Shown: positions 49,700 through 60,394, counted from the stretch's first letter. The stretch: DNA of 64,000 bases from Alphaproteobacteria bacterium (GCA_018969015.1 JAGWZE010000004.1:1-64000), one strand, 5' to 3'. A program made the numbers and translations. Notes: generated from the letters alone by a model not told the origin.

Positions 49700-51228
49700 G
49701 CGGCCCAATGAACGCCTTTGGGAACGACTGGCCCATCCTGACGATCCTGACGTTCCTGCCGGCGGCAGGCGCGGTGCTTCTCGTGGCGGCGCGCTGGATG
49801 GCGGGCGCCAAGGACAATCCCGGTCTCGATCGCGGCGCGCGCTGGCTCGCGCTCGCCATCACGCTCGTGACGCTTGCGGTTTCGCTCGTCGCGCTCGGCC
49901 GCTTCGATGCGTCGAACCCGGCGTTCCAGCTGATCGAGCGCCACGCCTGGATCGCCGGCATCGAGTATCATCTCGGCGTCGACACGCTCTCGCTCGCGCT
50001 CATCATCCTGACGACGGCGCTCACGCCGCTCTGCATCCTCGCGAGCTGGCATGTCGATCGGCAGGTCAGCGCCTACATGGCGCTCTTCCTGCTGCTCGAG
50101 ACCATGATGATCGGCGTCTTCTGCGCGCTCGACATCGTGCTGTTCTACGTCTTCTTCGAAGGCGGCCTGATCCCGATGTTCATCCTGATCGGTGTGTGGG
50201 GCGGGGCGAACCGCGTCTACGCCGCCTTCAAGTTCTTCCTCTACACGCTGCTCGGCTCGATCCTGATGCTCGTCGCGATCGTGTGGATGGCGACGACGGC
50301 GAAGACCACGAGCATCCCGGAGCTGATGCGTTTCGGCTTCGATCCGGCGGTGCAGACATGGCTTTGGCTGGCGTTCTTCGCGTCCTTTGCGGTGAAGATG
50401 CCGATGTGGCCGGTGCACACCTGGCTGCCGGACGCCCACGTCGAGGCGCCGACGGCCGGCTCCGTCGTGCTGGCGGCGATCCTCCTGAAGATGGGCGGCT
50501 ACGGCTTCCTGCGCTTCTCGCTGCCGATGTTCCCGGATGCGAGCGCGGCCTTCACACCGATGGTCTTTGCGCTGTCGGTGGTGGCGATCGTCTATGCCTC
50601 GCTCGTCGCCTTCCGCCAGACCGACATCAAGAAACTGATCGCCTACTCCTCCGTGGCGCACATGGGCCTCGTCACGCTCGGCATCTTCGCCGGCAACGAG
50701 GAGGGCATCCAGGGCGCGATCTTCCTGATGATCTCGCACGGCGTCGTCTCGGGCGCGCTCTTCCTCTGCGTCGGCGTCATCTATGACCGCATGCACACGC
50801 GCGAGATCGCCTTCTATGGCGGCCTCGTGAACCGCATGCCGGTCTATGCCGCGATCTTCCTTCTGTTCACGATGGCCAATGTCGGCCTGCCGGGCACGTC
50901 CGGCTTCCCCGGCGAAATCCTGACGATGGTCGGCGCGTTCAAGGTCAACGCCTGGGCCGCCGCCGGCGCCACCACCGGCGTGATCCTCTCGGCCGTCTAC
51001 GCCCTCACGCTCTACCGCAAGGTGGCGCTGGGGCCGCTCGAGAATCCCAAGCTCGCCGAGATCAAGGATCTCGACGCGCGCGAGTGGGTGATCTTCGTGC
51101 CGCTCGTCGTCGCCACGCTGGCGCTCGGCTTCGCCTCGACGCTCGCCACCGATTTCACCCGCCCGGCCGCGGACCAGATCGTCCAGGCCTATCAGGCCGC
51201 GATCGCGCCCGTCTCGGCCGCGAAGTGA
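49696..51228 (+). CDS. nuoM: NADH-quinone oxidoreductase subunit M
   Basis: 510 residues. Antiporter-like membrane subunit with [18 protein letters not shown], the conserved [19 protein letters not shown] helix and [20 protein letters not shown] 49696 overlaps the nuoL stop (ATGA). Confidence 0.96.
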   Translation: MSGPMNAFGNDWPILTILTFLPAAGAVLLVAARWMAGAKDNPGLDRGARWLALAITLVTLAVSLVALGRFDASNPAFQLIERHAWIAGIEYHLGVDTLSLALIILTTALTPLCILASWHVDRQVSAYMALFLLLETMMIGVFCALDIVLFYVFFEGGLIPMFILIGVWGGANRVYAAFKFFLYTLLGSILMLVAIVWMATTAKTTSIPELMRFGFDPAVQTWLWLAFFASFAVKMPMWPVHTWLPDAHVEAPTAGSVVLAAILLKMGGYGFLRFSLPMFPDASAAFTPMVFALSVVAIVYASLVAFRQTDIKKLIAYSSVAHMGLVTLGIFAGNEEGIQGAIFLMISHGVVSGALFLCVGVIYDRMHTREIAFYGGLVNRMPVYAAIFLLFTMANVGLPGTSGFPGEILTMVGAFKVNAWAAAGATTGVILSAVYALTLYRKVALGPLENPKLAEIKDLDAREWVIFVPLVVATLALGFASTLATDFTRPAADQIVQAYQAAIAPVSAAK

Positions 51229-51235
51229 GACGACC

Positions 51236-52699
51236 ATGACCGACGTCGAAGCCCTTCTGTTCAGCCTGTCCTGGTCGCAGCCCGAACTGTGGCTGGCGGG
51301 CTTCGCGCTCGTCGCGACGCTGGTCGGGGCCGCCTTCGGGGATCGCGCCTCCGGCCCGCTGTCGATCGGCGCGGCGCTCGTGATGGTGATCGCCGCGACG
51401 CTCGCGGCGCTGCACCGCCCCGAAACGCCCGTCGTCATCTTCAACGGCTCCCTCGTCGTCGACGGCTTCTCCGCCGCGGTGAAGACGATCGTCGGCTATT
51501 CCGCCGCGGCGACGCTGCTGCTTGCGTCCGAGCATCTGCAGCGCTCCGGCGATCGCCGCTTCGAGTTCCCGGTCCTCGTCACGCTCGCCGTGCTCGGCAT
51601 GTTCGTCATGGCCTCGGCGCACGATCTGATCGCGCTCTATATCGGCGTCGAACTGCAGAGCCTTGCGGCCTACGTGATGGCCGCGTTCCGCCGCGATGAC
51701 GCGCGCTCGTCCGAAGCCGGTCTGAAGTACTTCGTACTCGGCGCGCTGTCCTCGGGCCTGCTGCTCTACGGCGCCTCGCTGATCTACGGCTTCGCCGGCT
51801 CGGTGAAGTTCGCCGAGATCGCCACGCAGATCGGCGACGGCAATGCGGGGCTGACGTTCGGTCTCGTGTTCCTTCTGTGTGGGCTGGCGTTCAAGATGTC
51901 GGCCGCGCCGTTCCACATGTGGACGCCGGACGTCTATGAAGGCGCGCCCACACCCGTCACAGCGTTCTTCGCCGCCGCGCCGAAGATGGCCGCCGTCGCG
52001 CTCATGGCGCGCGTGATCTACGGCCCGTTCGGCGCGCTCGAAGCGCAATGGGTGCAGGTGATCGCCGCACTCGCCGCCATCTCGCTCGTCGTCGGGTCGG
52101 TCGCGGCGCTGGTGCAGACCAACATCAAGCGCCTGATGGCCTATTCCTCGATCGCCAACATGGGCTTCGTGCTGATGGCGCTGGCGGCGGGCGCGAAAGA
52201 GGGCGCCCCCGCGGCGCTGCTCTACATGGCGCTCTATCTGCCGGCGACGATCGGCATCTTCGCGGTGATCCAGGCCATGTGGCGTGACGGCAAGCCCGTG
52301 GAGGACGTCGCCGATCTCGCGGGGCTCGCGCGGCGCACGCCCTGGATGGCCTACATCCTCACCGCGCTGCTCTTCTCGCTCACCGGCATCCCGCCGCTGG
52401 CCGGCTTCTTCGGCAAGTACGCGGCGTTCCTCGCCACGGTGAATGCGGGCCTCGTGTGGCTCGCCATTCTCGCCGGCCTCGCGACGGTGGTGGGCGCGGG
52501 CTACTATCTGCGCGTCGTGAAGGTGATCTGGTTCGATGCGCCGGCGCCGGCGTTCGATCGCACCGGCGGCGCCGTCGTGCTGACGGCGGGCGTTTCGGCG
52601 GCGCTGACGGTCCTGGTACTGGTGGTCGGGGCGGGCGCCGTGCAGTCCTGGATCGCGATCAGCGCCGCAACGAGCTTCGCCGCGCCGCCGCTGCCGTGA
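51236..52699 (+). CDS. nuoN: NADH-quinone oxidoreductase subunit N
   Basis: 487 residues. Antiporter-like subunit, with GVELQSLAAYVMAAF, FHMWTPDVYEGAPTPVTAFF and AYSSIANMGFVLMALAAG. It closes the nuo set; the next gene (birA) overlaps by four bases, so the transcript very likely continues. Confidence 0.96.
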   Translation: MTDVEALLFSLSWSQPELWLAGFALVATLVGAAFGDRASGPLSIGAALVMVIAATLAALHRPETPVVIFNGSLVVDGFSAAVKTIVGYSAAATLLLASEHLQRSGDRRFEFPVLVTLAVLGMFVMASAHDLIALYIGVELQSLAAYVMAAFRRDDARSSEAGLKYFVLGALSSGLLLYGASLIYGFAGSVKFAEIATQIGDGNAGLTFGLVFLLCGLAFKMSAAPFHMWTPDVYEGAPTPVTAFFAAAPKMAAVALMARVIYGPFGALEAQWVQVIAALAAISLVVGSVAALVQTNIKRLMAYSSIANMGFVLMALAAGAKEGAPAALLYMALYLPATIGIFAVIQAMWRDGKPVEDVADLAGLARRTPWMAYILTALLFSLTGIPPLAGFFGKYAAFLATVNAGLVWLAILAGLATVVGAGYYLRVVKVIWFDAPAPAFDRTGGAVVLTAGVSAALTVLVLVVGAGAVQSWIAISAATSFAAPPLP

Positions 52700-53427
52700 T
52701 CGACGCCGCCGCGCCGGTCCTCGACGTCGACGAGATCGACAGCACCAATGCCGAGGCGCAGCGTCGCGGCGAGGCGGGCGCGCGGGACGCGGTCTGGCTG
52801 CGCGCAGCCGCGCAGACCGCCGGGCGCGGCCGCCGCGGCCGGCGCTGGGTGTCGGAGCGCGGCAATCTCTTCACCACCTATTACGCCGTGTTCGACAAGC
52901 CGCCGGCCGAGCTCGCGCGGCTGAGCTTCGCCGCGGCGCTTGCGGTGGCGGACCTCGCCGACGCCGCCGGCGCCGCGCCCGTCACCCTCAAATGGCCGAA
53001 CGACGTGCTCGTCGACGGCGCGAAGTGCGCCGGCATCCTGCTCGAGAGCGGCGCCGCCCCCGGCGGCGGGCTCTGGTTCGCGCTCGGCGTGGGCGTCAAT
53101 CTGCGCAGCGCGCCCGACGATGCGGCCTATCCCGTCGCCGCCCTCTCGCGCCTCACGGTGGACGACGCGTTCGCCCGCCTGCGCCGCAGCCTCGCCGCCT
53201 GGAGCGCGCGGCTCGACGCGGAGGGCTTCGCCCCGCTGCGCACGGCCTGGCTCGCGCGCGCCCATGGTCTCGACGCCCCCCTGCGCGTCGATCTCGGTCG
53301 CGAGGTCCTGCACGGGTCGCATGGCGGCCTCGCTGCGGGCGGGGAACTCGTTTTGCGCCTCCCCGATGGAAGCGAACGGTTGATTTCGGCGGGGGAAGTC
53401 TTCTTCTCGTCGGACACGTTCACCTGA
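52696..53427 (+). CDS. birA: Biotin--[acetyl-CoA-carboxylase] ligase, monofunctional
   Basis: 243 residues from GTG 52696. It has the biotinyl-AMP loop [11 protein letters not shown] and [19 protein letters not shown], plus a C-terminal SH3-like cap. The N-terminal DNA-binding domain of the E. coli repressor form is absent, so this is an enzyme only. It attaches biotin to carboxylases, and a methylmalonyl-CoA epimerase lies three genes on. Confidence 0.93.
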   Translation: MIDAAAPVLDVDEIDSTNAEAQRRGEAGARDAVWLRAAAQTAGRGRRGRRWVSERGNLFTTYYAVFDKPPAELARLSFAAALAVADLADAAGAAPVTLKWPNDVLVDGAKCAGILLESGAAPGGGLWFALGVGVNLRSAPDDAAYPVAALSRLTVDDAFARLRRSLAAWSARLDAEGFAPLRTAWLARAHGLDAPLRVDLGREVLHGSHGGLAAGGELVLRLPDGSERLISAGEVFFSSDTFT

Positions 53428-53434
53428 GGCCGCC

Positions 53435-54229
53435 ATGCTGCTCGCGATCGACGTCGGCAACACCAACACCAAGTTCGCGCTGCATGACGGCGAAGCGTGG
53501 CGAGGCTCCTGGCGCGCCTCGACCGCCTCCACCCGCACCGCGGACGAGTACGCCCCCTGGCTCGCCCAGCTGATGGGATTCCAGGGGCTGGCCTTCTCCG
53601 ACGTCACCCGCTGCATCATCTCCACCGTCGTGCCGCAGGCGCTGTTCAACTTGCGCAACCTGTCGCGGCGTTACGTGGGGCAGGAGCCGCTGGTGGTCGG
53701 GGAAGAGGGCGTCGAGCTGGGGATCCCGCTGCGCATCGACAATCCGCGCGAAGCCGGCGCGGACCGTCTCGTCAACGCGGTGGGCGCACACGTCGTGTAT
53801 GGCGGCCCGGCCATCGTCATCGACAGCGGCACCGCCACCACGTTCGACGTCATCGCGGGTGACGGCGGCCTGGAGGGCGTCATCATCGCGCCGGGCATCA
53901 ACCTTTCCTTGCAAGCGCTGCACACCGCCGCCGCGCGCCTGCCGCGCGTCGAGATCCGCCGCCCGGACCAGGGCATGGCGCTCGGCAAGAATACGGTCCA
54001 TGCGATGCAGTCGGGCGTGTTTTTCGGCTATATCGAACTGATCGACGGCCTCGTGGCACGGCTTAAGCGCGAAGAGGAGCCGCGCCTCGGCGCGCCGATG
54101 AAAGTGATCGCGACGGGCGGCGTCGCCTCCCTGTTCCGCGGCGCATCCCAATCCATCGAGATCTTCGACGAGGATCTCACCTCGCGCGGACTGCTCGAGA
54201 TATTCAAGAGAAACGGCGGAACGCTTTGA
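53435..54229 (+). CDS. coaX: Type III pantothenate kinase
   Basis: 264 residues. First step of CoA synthesis. ASKHA-fold motifs: [14 protein letters not shown] (phosphate 1), [12 protein letters not shown] and [16 protein letters not shown] (phosphate 2), then [13 protein letters not shown]. The type III enzyme uses a monovalent cation and resists CoA feedback. It overlaps the next gene's possible TTG start. Confidence 0.95.
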   Translation: MLLAIDVGNTNTKFALHDGEAWRGSWRASTASTRTADEYAPWLAQLMGFQGLAFSDVTRCIISTVVPQALFNLRNLSRRYVGQEPLVVGEEGVELGIPLRIDNPREAGADRLVNAVGAHVVYGGPAIVIDSGTATTFDVIAGDGGLEGVIIAPGINLSLQALHTAAARLPRVEIRRPDQGMALGKNTVHAMQSGVFFGYIELIDGLVARLKREEEPRLGAPMKVIATGGVASLFRGASQSIEIFDEDLTSRGLLEIFKRNGGTL

Positions 54230-55905
54230 CCGTGACGACTTCGGACGAACTGGTGTTCCTGCCGCTCGGCGGCGCAGGCGAAATCGGCATGAACCTGAAC
54301 GCCTACGGGTTCGGGCCGCCCGAGGACAGGAAGTGGATCATCGTCGACGTGGGCGTCACGTTCGGCGGCCAGGACGAGCCGGGCGTCGACGTCATCCTGC
54401 CCGATCCCACCTTCCTCGAAACCGAACGGGACGGCATCCTCGGCATCGTGCTCACGCACGCGCACGAGGACCATATCGGCGCGATCGGCTGGCTGTGGCC
54501 CCGCTTCAAGGCGCCCGTTTACGCCACGCCCTTCACCGCGGCGCTGGTGCGCGAAAAACTGCGCGAGCGCGGCCTGCTGCAAAAGGTTCCGCTCACGGAA
54601 ATCCCGCTGAAAGGCCGCCTGGAGCTCGGTCCGTTCGACATCGAGTTCGTCACGCTTACGCACTCGATCCCCGAACCGAACGGCCTCGCCATCCGCACGC
54701 CGCTCGGCCTCGTGTGGCACACCGGCGATTGGAAGATCGATCCGAACCCGATCGTCGGCGAAACGACGGACGACGCCCGCGTGCGCGCCCTCGGAGAGGA
54801 CGGCGTGCTCGCGATGGTGTGCGACAGCACCAACGTCTTCGTGGAAGGCGAGGCGGGCTCGGAAGAGGGCGTGCGCGAAGGCCTCGAAGCGATGATCCGC
54901 AGTTGCACCGGCAAGGTGGCGGTGACGGCCTTCGCCTCCAACGTCGCGCGCATCGACAGCACGATCCGCGCCGCGCAGGCGTGCGGGCGCTCGGTCTGTC
55001 TCGTCGGCCGCTCGATGCACAAGATCGTCGGCGCGGCGCTCTCCGTCGGCATCCTCAAGGACGTGCCGCCGTTCGTGACGGAGGAGGAAAGCGGCTACCT
55101 GCCGCCCGAGGCGGTGCTCTATCTCTGCACCGGCAGCCAGGGCGAGAGCCGCGCCGCGCTGGCGCGCGTCGCCTCCAACCAGCACCGCCACGTCACGCTC
55201 GGCGAGGGCGACACCGTGATCTTCTCCTCGCGGGTCATTCCCGGCAACGAGAAGGCGATCTACGCGCTCTACGATCAGCTGCTCGCGCGCAACGTGCGCG
55301 TCGTCACCGACAAGGACGCCCACGTTCACGTGTCCGGCCATCCGTGCCGGGACGAACTGCGCCAGATGTACCAGTGGGCCCGCCCGCGCATCGCCGTGCC
55401 GGTTCATGGCGAGCGCCGCCACATCCTCGAGCACGCCGCGCTTGCGCAGACGCTGCAGGTCCCCGAGACCGTCACGCCCCGCAACGGCGACATGATCCGC
55501 CTCGCGCCAGGCCCCGCCGCCGTGATCGACGAGGTGCCGGCCGGGCGCCTGTTCGTCGACGGTGACATCGTGCTCGACAGCGGCGACGAGGCGATGCGCG
55601 ATCGCAAGCGCCTGGGCGCGGAAGGGCAGGTGACGGTCTCGTTCGCCGTCTCGGCCAAGAAGCGCGCGATCGTTTCCGGCCCCGACGTGCGCGTGCGCGG
55701 CCTGTCGACGGGCGATGAAGAGACGCTCGAAGCCGCGCTCGATGACCTCGCCGCCGCCGCGGAGGCGGCCTATCATCGTCTGTCGAGCGCCGAGCGCCAG
55801 GACGAGGACGCCGCCGAAGAGGCGGTCGTTCGCGCCGTGCGCAAGGCCGCCGACAAGATCTGGGGGAAACGCCCCCTCGTGGACGCCGTGATCCTCACGG
55901 TCTGA
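54226..55905 (+). CDS. rnj: Ribonuclease J
   Basis: 559 residues. Beta-CASP metallo-beta-lactamase RNase: metal ligands in [14 protein letters not shown], then [10 protein letters not shown], the beta-CASP region with [10 protein letters not shown] and [12 protein letters not shown], and [15 protein letters not shown] with VPVHGE. The start is TTG 54226 (GGCGGA five bases upstream) or GTG 54232; both give the same core. It degrades and processes mRNA and rRNA from 5' or internal sites. Confidence 0.94.
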   Translation: MTVTTSDELVFLPLGGAGEIGMNLNAYGFGPPEDRKWIIVDVGVTFGGQDEPGVDVILPDPTFLETERDGILGIVLTHAHEDHIGAIGWLWPRFKAPVYATPFTAALVREKLRERGLLQKVPLTEIPLKGRLELGPFDIEFVTLTHSIPEPNGLAIRTPLGLVWHTGDWKIDPNPIVGETTDDARVRALGEDGVLAMVCDSTNVFVEGEAGSEEGVREGLEAMIRSCTGKVAVTAFASNVARIDSTIRAAQACGRSVCLVGRSMHKIVGAALSVGILKDVPPFVTEEESGYLPPEAVLYLCTGSQGESRAALARVASNQHRHVTLGEGDTVIFSSRVIPGNEKAIYALYDQLLARNVRVVTDKDAHVHVSGHPCRDELRQMYQWARPRIAVPVHGERRHILEHAALAQTLQVPETVTPRNGDMIRLAPGPAAVIDEVPAGRLFVDGDIVLDSGDEAMRDRKRLGAEGQVTVSFAVSAKKRAIVSGPDVRVRGLSTGDEETLEAALDDLAAAAEAAYHRLSSAERQDEDAAEEAVVRAVRKAADKIWGKRPLVDAVILTV

Positions 55906-55923
55906 CGTCGAAGGAGTTGATCC

Positions 55924-56346
55924 ATGCTCGGACGATTGAACCATGTCGGCGTCGCCGTGCCGTCGATCGAGGCGGCGAAGGACACCTACCGCACGCTCTA
56001 CGGCGTGCCCGAGAGCGACATCACGCCCACCCGCGAGATGCCGGAGCAGGGCGTGAAGGTGGCGTTCGTGAACGTCGCCAATTCGCAGATCGAGCTGATC
56101 GAGCCGCTCGGCCCCCAAAGCCCGATCGTGAAGTTCCTCGAGAAGAACCCGCAGGGCGGGCAGCACCATGTCTGCTTCGAGGTGAAGAACATCTATGAGG
56201 CGCGCGACGAGATGAAGGCCCGCGGCGCCACGGTGCTCGGCGAGCCGCGCATCGGCGCGCACGGCACGCTGATCATTTTCGTCCACCCCAAAAACTCGAA
56301 CGGCGTGCTGATCGAGCTCATGGAAGAGTCCAAAGAGGCGCACTGA
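55924..56346 (+). CDS. mce: Methylmalonyl-CoA epimerase
   Basis: 140 residues, a VOC-fold protein with metal ligands His7 (RLNHVGVAV), the His pair in QHHVCFEV and Glu in VLIELME. It interconverts the (R) and (S) forms of methylmalonyl-CoA in propionate breakdown. It starts 18 bases after rnj and its stop shares one base with the next gene. Confidence 0.94.
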   Translation: MLGRLNHVGVAVPSIEAAKDTYRTLYGVPESDITPTREMPEQGVKVAFVNVANSQIELIEPLGPQSPIVKFLEKNPQGGQHHVCFEVKNIYEARDEMKARGATVLGEPRIGAHGTLIIFVHPKNSNGVLIELMEESKEAH

Positions 56347-56591
56347 TGCCCGCATTCCCCGTCGATCCGCTGCTGGCGCTCGCGCTCTACATCATCTGCT
56401 GGTGGATGGCGCTGTTCTGCGTCCTCCCCGTGGGCGTCCGCAGCCTGGAGGAGGCGGGCGAGCACGCGCCGAGCCACGACCAGGGCGCGCCGCAGTCGCC
56501 GAACCTCCGGCAAAAGGCGCTCTGGGCGACGGGGCTGGGCTTCCTGTTCTGGGTGATCGTGATCGGGGCGATCTGGGTCAACCGCGGCTAA
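56346..56591 (+). CDS. DUF1467 family small membrane protein
   Basis: 81 residues with two hydrophobic helices (LLALALYIICWWMALFCVLP and WATGLGFLFWVIVIGAIWV) and the conserved LPVGVRS between them. It overlaps mce by one base and, from memory, lies before proS in many Alphaproteobacteria. Function unknown. Confidence 0.9.
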   Translation: MPAFPVDPLLALALYIICWWMALFCVLPVGVRSLEEAGEHAPSHDQGAPQSPNLRQKALWATGLGFLFWVIVIGAIWVNRG

Positions 56592-56682
56592 ACCCCGGTC
56601 ATCATCCCGGGACCGCGCGCCGCGCGAGACAGGTATCAGGGGCGTGCGTCTCGCCGTTGATCGGACCGCAACGACGTCCCCG

Positions 56683-57153
56683 TCATCGACCCATACGCGT
56701 CAAGAGATCGTCCACGTGCGCGACGATGTCGGCATGCGCCCGCGCATAGTTTTCGCTCACGGCCGACACGTCGTCCCAGCGCTCGACGCCCGCGCTTCGA
56801 CCGGCCAGATCCGCCTGCGCGCCGATGAGCACGATCCGGGTCGCGCCCCGCACGTCGTCTGCGCCGAGCCGTCGCGGAACGAATCCTGAAACGTCGATCC
56901 CCTCGCGCGCCAGGCCTTCGCGCACACCGTCGGGAACCCGGGCCTCCGGCGTCACGCCGCGCGAGACGCCGACAGCCGCGCTCCCGCGCGCCCGCGCCAT
57001 ACGGTTGAACACCTCCGCGGCAATCAGGCTCTTCGCGACGCCGTGCTCGCAAACAAACACGACGGTGGTCGTCGGCGCGGCAGAGCCGAGGGGGCAGGGG
57101 ATGGTCACTGCGGCCAGCGCGATGACCATCCGGCGGGTAAATCGAGGGCGCAT
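56683..57153 (-). CDS. Exported LMW-phosphatase/ArsC-like protein with CX5K site
   Basis: 156 residues, opposite to its neighbours. An N-terminal signal (TRRMVIALAAVT to GSAAP) precedes a low-molecular-weight phosphatase fold. The P-loop reads VVFVCEHGVAKSLIAA, so the catalytic Cys is kept but the usual CX5R arginine is lysine. A WDDV segment may supply the general acid. Similar CEHG-AKS proteins exist in bacteria and are often labelled phosphatase or arsenate reductase, but activity with Lys is uncertain. Periplasmic location would be unusual for the family. An alternative start at the Met in RRM would shorten the signal. Confidence 0.75.
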   Translation of the reverse strand: MRPRFTRRMVIALAAVTIPCPLGSAAPTTTVVFVCEHGVAKSLIAAEVFNRMARARGSAAVGVSRGVTPEARVPDGVREGLAREGIDVSGFVPRRLGADDVRGATRIVLIGAQADLAGRSAGVERWDDVSAVSENYARAHADIVAHVDDLLTRMGR

Positions 57154-57355
57154 GCGGGCTCCTTCCCCGGCAGGGGTGGAGCGGGTCTTGGACGCACGGC
57201 GTCTGGCCGGGCGCCCGCGATGGCCCGGAAGCCCAGTCTAGCGCCGGCGCGGACGACGTGGCCAGACCACCGCGCCCCCGCATGGACATCCTCCCCCCCG
57301 CCCGCTACTCACGCGGGTTCGAGATCGCCCGCCCTCGCGGGCCGGAGGAGCGGAC

Positions 57356-58891
57356 ATGCAACGCGCCTTGAGCGTCACGCGCGCGCAGAATTTTCCCGAT
57401 TGGTATCAGGCCATCGTCAAGGAGGCCGACCTCGCCGAGGCGTCCCCGACGCGCGGCTGCATGATCATCAAGGCCTGGGGCTACGGCATCTGGGAACTGA
57501 TCCAGCAGGAGATGGACCGTCGCATCAAGGCGACGGGCCACGACAACTACTATTTCCCGCTGCTCATCCCGATGGGCTTCATCGCCAAGGAAGCCGAGCA
57601 CGTCGACGGCTTTGCCAAGGAGATGGCCGTCGTCACGCACCATCGCCTGAAGAACATCGACGGCGAGCTCAAGCCCGATCCCGAGGCCGAGCTCACCGAG
57701 CCCATGATCATCCGCCCCACGTCGGAGACGATCATCGGCGACGCCTTCAGCCGCTGGATCACCAGCTACCGCGATCTGCCGGTGCTCTTGAACCAGTGGG
57801 CCAACGTGATGCGCTGGGAAATGCGCACGCGCCTCTTTCTGCGCACCGCCGAATTCCTTTGGCAGGAAGGCCACACCGCCCACGCCTCCAAGGACGAGGC
57901 GATGGACGAGACGTTCCTCGCCCTCGAACTTTACCGCGCCTTCTCCGAAGAGTGGCTCGCCATGCCGGTGATCGCCGGCGAGAAGCCCGCCCACGAGCGT
58001 TTCCCCGGCGCGGACAACACCTTCTCGATCGAAGCGATGATGCAGGACGGCAAGGCCCTGCAGGCCGGCACCTCGCACTATCTCGGCACCCACTTTGCCG
58101 AGGCGCAAGACATCCGCTTCACCGACAAGGACGGCGAACGCAAGCTCGCGCACACGACGTCGTGGGGAACCTCCACGCGCATGATCGGCGGCGTGATCAT
58201 GACCCACGGCGACGACGACGGCCTGCGCACGCCGCCGACGATCGCGCCCAAGCAGATCGTGCTCATCCCGATCCTGCGCGACAAGCCGGAAGACGAGGCG
58301 GTGATCGCCTATGCGAAAGCGCTCGGCGAGGCGCTGCGCGGGCTCACCGCGTTCGGCCTGCCGGTGCGCGCGCACGTCGATCTCAAGCCCGGCAAGTCCG
58401 CCGACAAGCGCTGGGACTGGGTGCGCCGCGGCGCGCCGCTGATCCTCGAGATCGGCCCGCGCGACGCGACGAACGGCCAGGTGAGCTTCATGCGCCGCGA
58501 CGCGCTGCGCGAGGGCGACAAGCTGAAGTCGCACGCGATGGCGCGCGACGAGTTCGTCGCGCAGGCGCCGGCGCTTCTCGCCGAGATCCAGCGCGCGGTG
58601 TTCGCCGAGGCGCACGCGCGCCTGCACGGCAATATCCGCACGGACATCACGAGCTACCACGACCTCGCCGCCTATTTCGGATCGGACGAGGACGGCGGCG
58701 GCTTCAAGGGCTGGGTGCGCGCGCCCTGGTGTCGCCCCGCCGGCGCCGCGCTCGATGCGGTGGTCGAGAAGCTCAAGGCGCTGAAGCTTACGATCCGCAA
58801 CGCGCCGCTCGATCAGCCGGCGACCTTCGGGCCGTGCCTGTTCACCGGCCAACCGGGCGTGGAAGAAATTCTCATCGCCCGGGCGTACTAG
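57356..58891 (+). CDS. proS: Prolyl-tRNA synthetase, archaeal/eukaryotic type
   Basis: 511 residues. Class II synthetase with IRPTSETIIGDAFSRWI (motif 2 entry), the NQWANVMRWEMRTRLFLRTA segment with the motif 2 Arg, and FLWQEGHTAHAS. The ending GVEEILIARAY has the C-terminal Tyr typical of type 3 ProRS. The insertion domain of the E. coli type is absent and the sequence is closer to the human/archaeal form. It lies in the locus where other Alphaproteobacteria carry the shorter bacterial type. Confidence 0.93.
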   Translation: MQRALSVTRAQNFPDWYQAIVKEADLAEASPTRGCMIIKAWGYGIWELIQQEMDRRIKATGHDNYYFPLLIPMGFIAKEAEHVDGFAKEMAVVTHHRLKNIDGELKPDPEAELTEPMIIRPTSETIIGDAFSRWITSYRDLPVLLNQWANVMRWEMRTRLFLRTAEFLWQEGHTAHASKDEAMDETFLALELYRAFSEEWLAMPVIAGEKPAHERFPGADNTFSIEAMMQDGKALQAGTSHYLGTHFAEAQDIRFTDKDGERKLAHTTSWGTSTRMIGGVIMTHGDDDGLRTPPTIAPKQIVLIPILRDKPEDEAVIAYAKALGEALRGLTAFGLPVRAHVDLKPGKSADKRWDWVRRGAPLILEIGPRDATNGQVSFMRRDALREGDKLKSHAMARDEFVAQAPALLAEIQRAVFAEAHARLHGNIRTDITSYHDLAAYFGSDEDGGGFKGWVRAPWCRPAGAALDAVVEKLKALKLTIRNAPLDQPATFGPCLFTGQPGVEEILIARAY

Positions 58892-58936
58892 GGATGGTGA
58901 TGTCGGAGCAGGGAACGAGCGGCGCTGCTGGTCTCC

Positions 58937-59037
58937 TGGGTTCCGGGTCCGGCCTTCGGCCGCCCCGGAATGACGGAGCGGAGCGTCTCCGCAGCCTGCG
59001 TCATTCCGGGGCGCGCGCAGCGCGAACCCGGAACCCA
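58937..59037. repeat. Long imperfect inverted repeat between proS and lolC
   Basis: The arms TGGGTTCCGGGT...CCCCGGAATGACG and CGTCATTCCGGGG...ACCCGGAACCCA pair over about 38 bases each, separated by about 23. From memory, this type of element (CGTCATTCCGGGGC) is a common dispersed repeat in alphaproteobacterial genomes. It separates proS from lolC and would form a large hairpin in RNA. Confidence 0.85.
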
Positions 59038-59113
59038 GCGGCCGATTTGCGGCAGGGCGCGAAGCCGTGCGCCCGGTTTCCAAACTCGTCGTCCGAAGCC
59101 TCGAGGATCGCCC

Positions 59114-60394
59114 ATGGCTGACCCTATCGCCGCGCCGCCGTTCGGCCTCTTCGAGCGCGTGCTTGCCGGCCGCTATCTGCGGGCCAAGCGCGAGCATGGC
59201 GGGGTCGCGCTGATCTCGATCATCTCGTTCGTCGGGATCATGCTCGCGGTGGCGGTGCTCATCATCACGATGTCGGTGATGAACGGCTTCCGCGAAACGC
59301 TGCTCGGCCGCATCCTCGGCGTGAACGGCCACGTCTATATCGACGTCACCGGACGCACCCCGGAAGAGCGCGCGCGCTTCGCCGAACTCGCCGCGCGCGT
59401 CTCCGGCGTCACGCACGTGACGCCGCTCGTCGAGGGGCAGGGGCTCGCGGTCGTCAACGGGCAGGTCTCCGGCGTCTATATTCGCGGCATCCCGAAGACC
59501 GAACTCACCGCGCTCGACCTCGTCGCAAAAAACATCGTGTCCGGATCGCTCGACGCTTACGGCGTCGATCCGGACGGCGTCGGCCGAATCGCCATCGGCT
59601 CGACGCTGGCGGCGGGGCTTGGCGTCGCGCCGGGCGGGGCGATCACGCTGTTGTCGCCACAGGGTGTCGAGACGCCTTTCGGCCTTGCGCCGCGCCGCAA
59701 GAGCTACGAGGTGGCGGCGCTGTTTTCGATCGGCATGCAGGAGTTCGATCAGGCCTTCGTCTACATGCCGCTCGAGGAGGCGCAGCTGTTCTTCGCCAAG
59801 GAAGGGCAGGTCGATCGCCTGGAGCTGCGCGTCACCGATCCGGACGCCACGATGGAGATCATGCAGGCGCTGCGCGCGGTGCTGCCGTCGGACGTCTACA
59901 TCTCCGATTGGAAGATGCAGAACGCGAGCCTCGTCGGCGCGCTCGTCGTCGAGCGCAACGTGATGCGGCTGATCCTGATGATGATCGTCGCGATCGCCGC
60001 GCTGAACATCATCTCCGGCCTCGTGATGCTGGTGAAGAACAAGGGGCGCGACATCGCGATCCTGCGCACGATGGGCGCCTCGCAGGGCTCGATCCTGCGC
60101 ATCTTCTTCATGACAGGGGCGAGCGTCGGCGTCGCGGGCACGCTCGCGGGCCTCGCGCTCGGCGTGCTGTTCTGCCTCTATATCGGCCCGATCCAGGATG
60201 TCGTCTCTTGGGTGATCGGCCGGCCCGTCTTCCCGGGCGATGTCTATTCCCTTAACAAGCTGCCGGCCTCGGTGGAGTGGGGCGAGGTTGCGGGCGTCTC
60301 GGCGTGGGCGCTCGGCATGTCCTTCGTCGCGACGCTGCCGCCGGCCTGGCGGGCCTCGCGCCTCGATCCGGTGGAGGCGCTGCGCTATGAGTGA
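59114..60394 (+). CDS. lolC: Lipoprotein-releasing ABC permease LolC/LolE family
   Basis: 426 residues from ATG 59114. MacB/FtsX-type permease: one helix at the N-terminus (ISIISFVGIMLAVAVLIITM), a large periplasmic domain, then three C-terminal helices with the coupling motif NKGRDIAILRTMGAS. A single permease gene suggests a LolC/E-merged (LolF-like) homodimer. It overlaps lolD by eight bases. The pair extracts lipoproteins from the inner membrane; lipoproteins such as GspD, CsgG and the SCO protein would be clients. Confidence 0.94.
   Translation: MADPIAAPPFGLFERVLAGRYLRAKREHGGVALISIISFVGIMLAVAVLIITMSVMNGFRETLLGRILGVNGHVYIDVTGRTPEERARFAELAARVSGVTHVTPLVEGQGLAVVNGQVSGVYIRGIPKTELTALDLVAKNIVSGSLDAYGVDPDGVGRIAIGSTLAAGLGVAPGGAITLLSPQGVETPFGLAPRRKSYEVAALFSIGMQEFDQAFVYMPLEEAQLFFAKEGQVDRLELRVTDPDATMEIMQALRAVLPSDVYISDWKMQNASLVGALVVERNVMRLILMMIVAIAALNIISGLVMLVKNKGRDIAILRTMGASQGSILRIFFMTGASVGVAGTLAGLALGVLFCLYIGPIQDVVSWVIGRPVFPGDVYSLNKLPASVEWGEVAGVSAWALGMSFVATLPPAWRASRLDPVEALRYE

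Noticed and set aside
56592-56682. Possible tRNA in the gap after the DUF1467 gene
   Set aside because: Several short GC stems are present but no T-loop GTTCGA-type sequence or acceptor pairing could be made.
58970-59113. 48-residue N-terminal extension of LolC
   Set aside because: The extension is encoded by the dispersed inverted repeat; the family N-terminus and hydrophobic helix fit ATG 59114.
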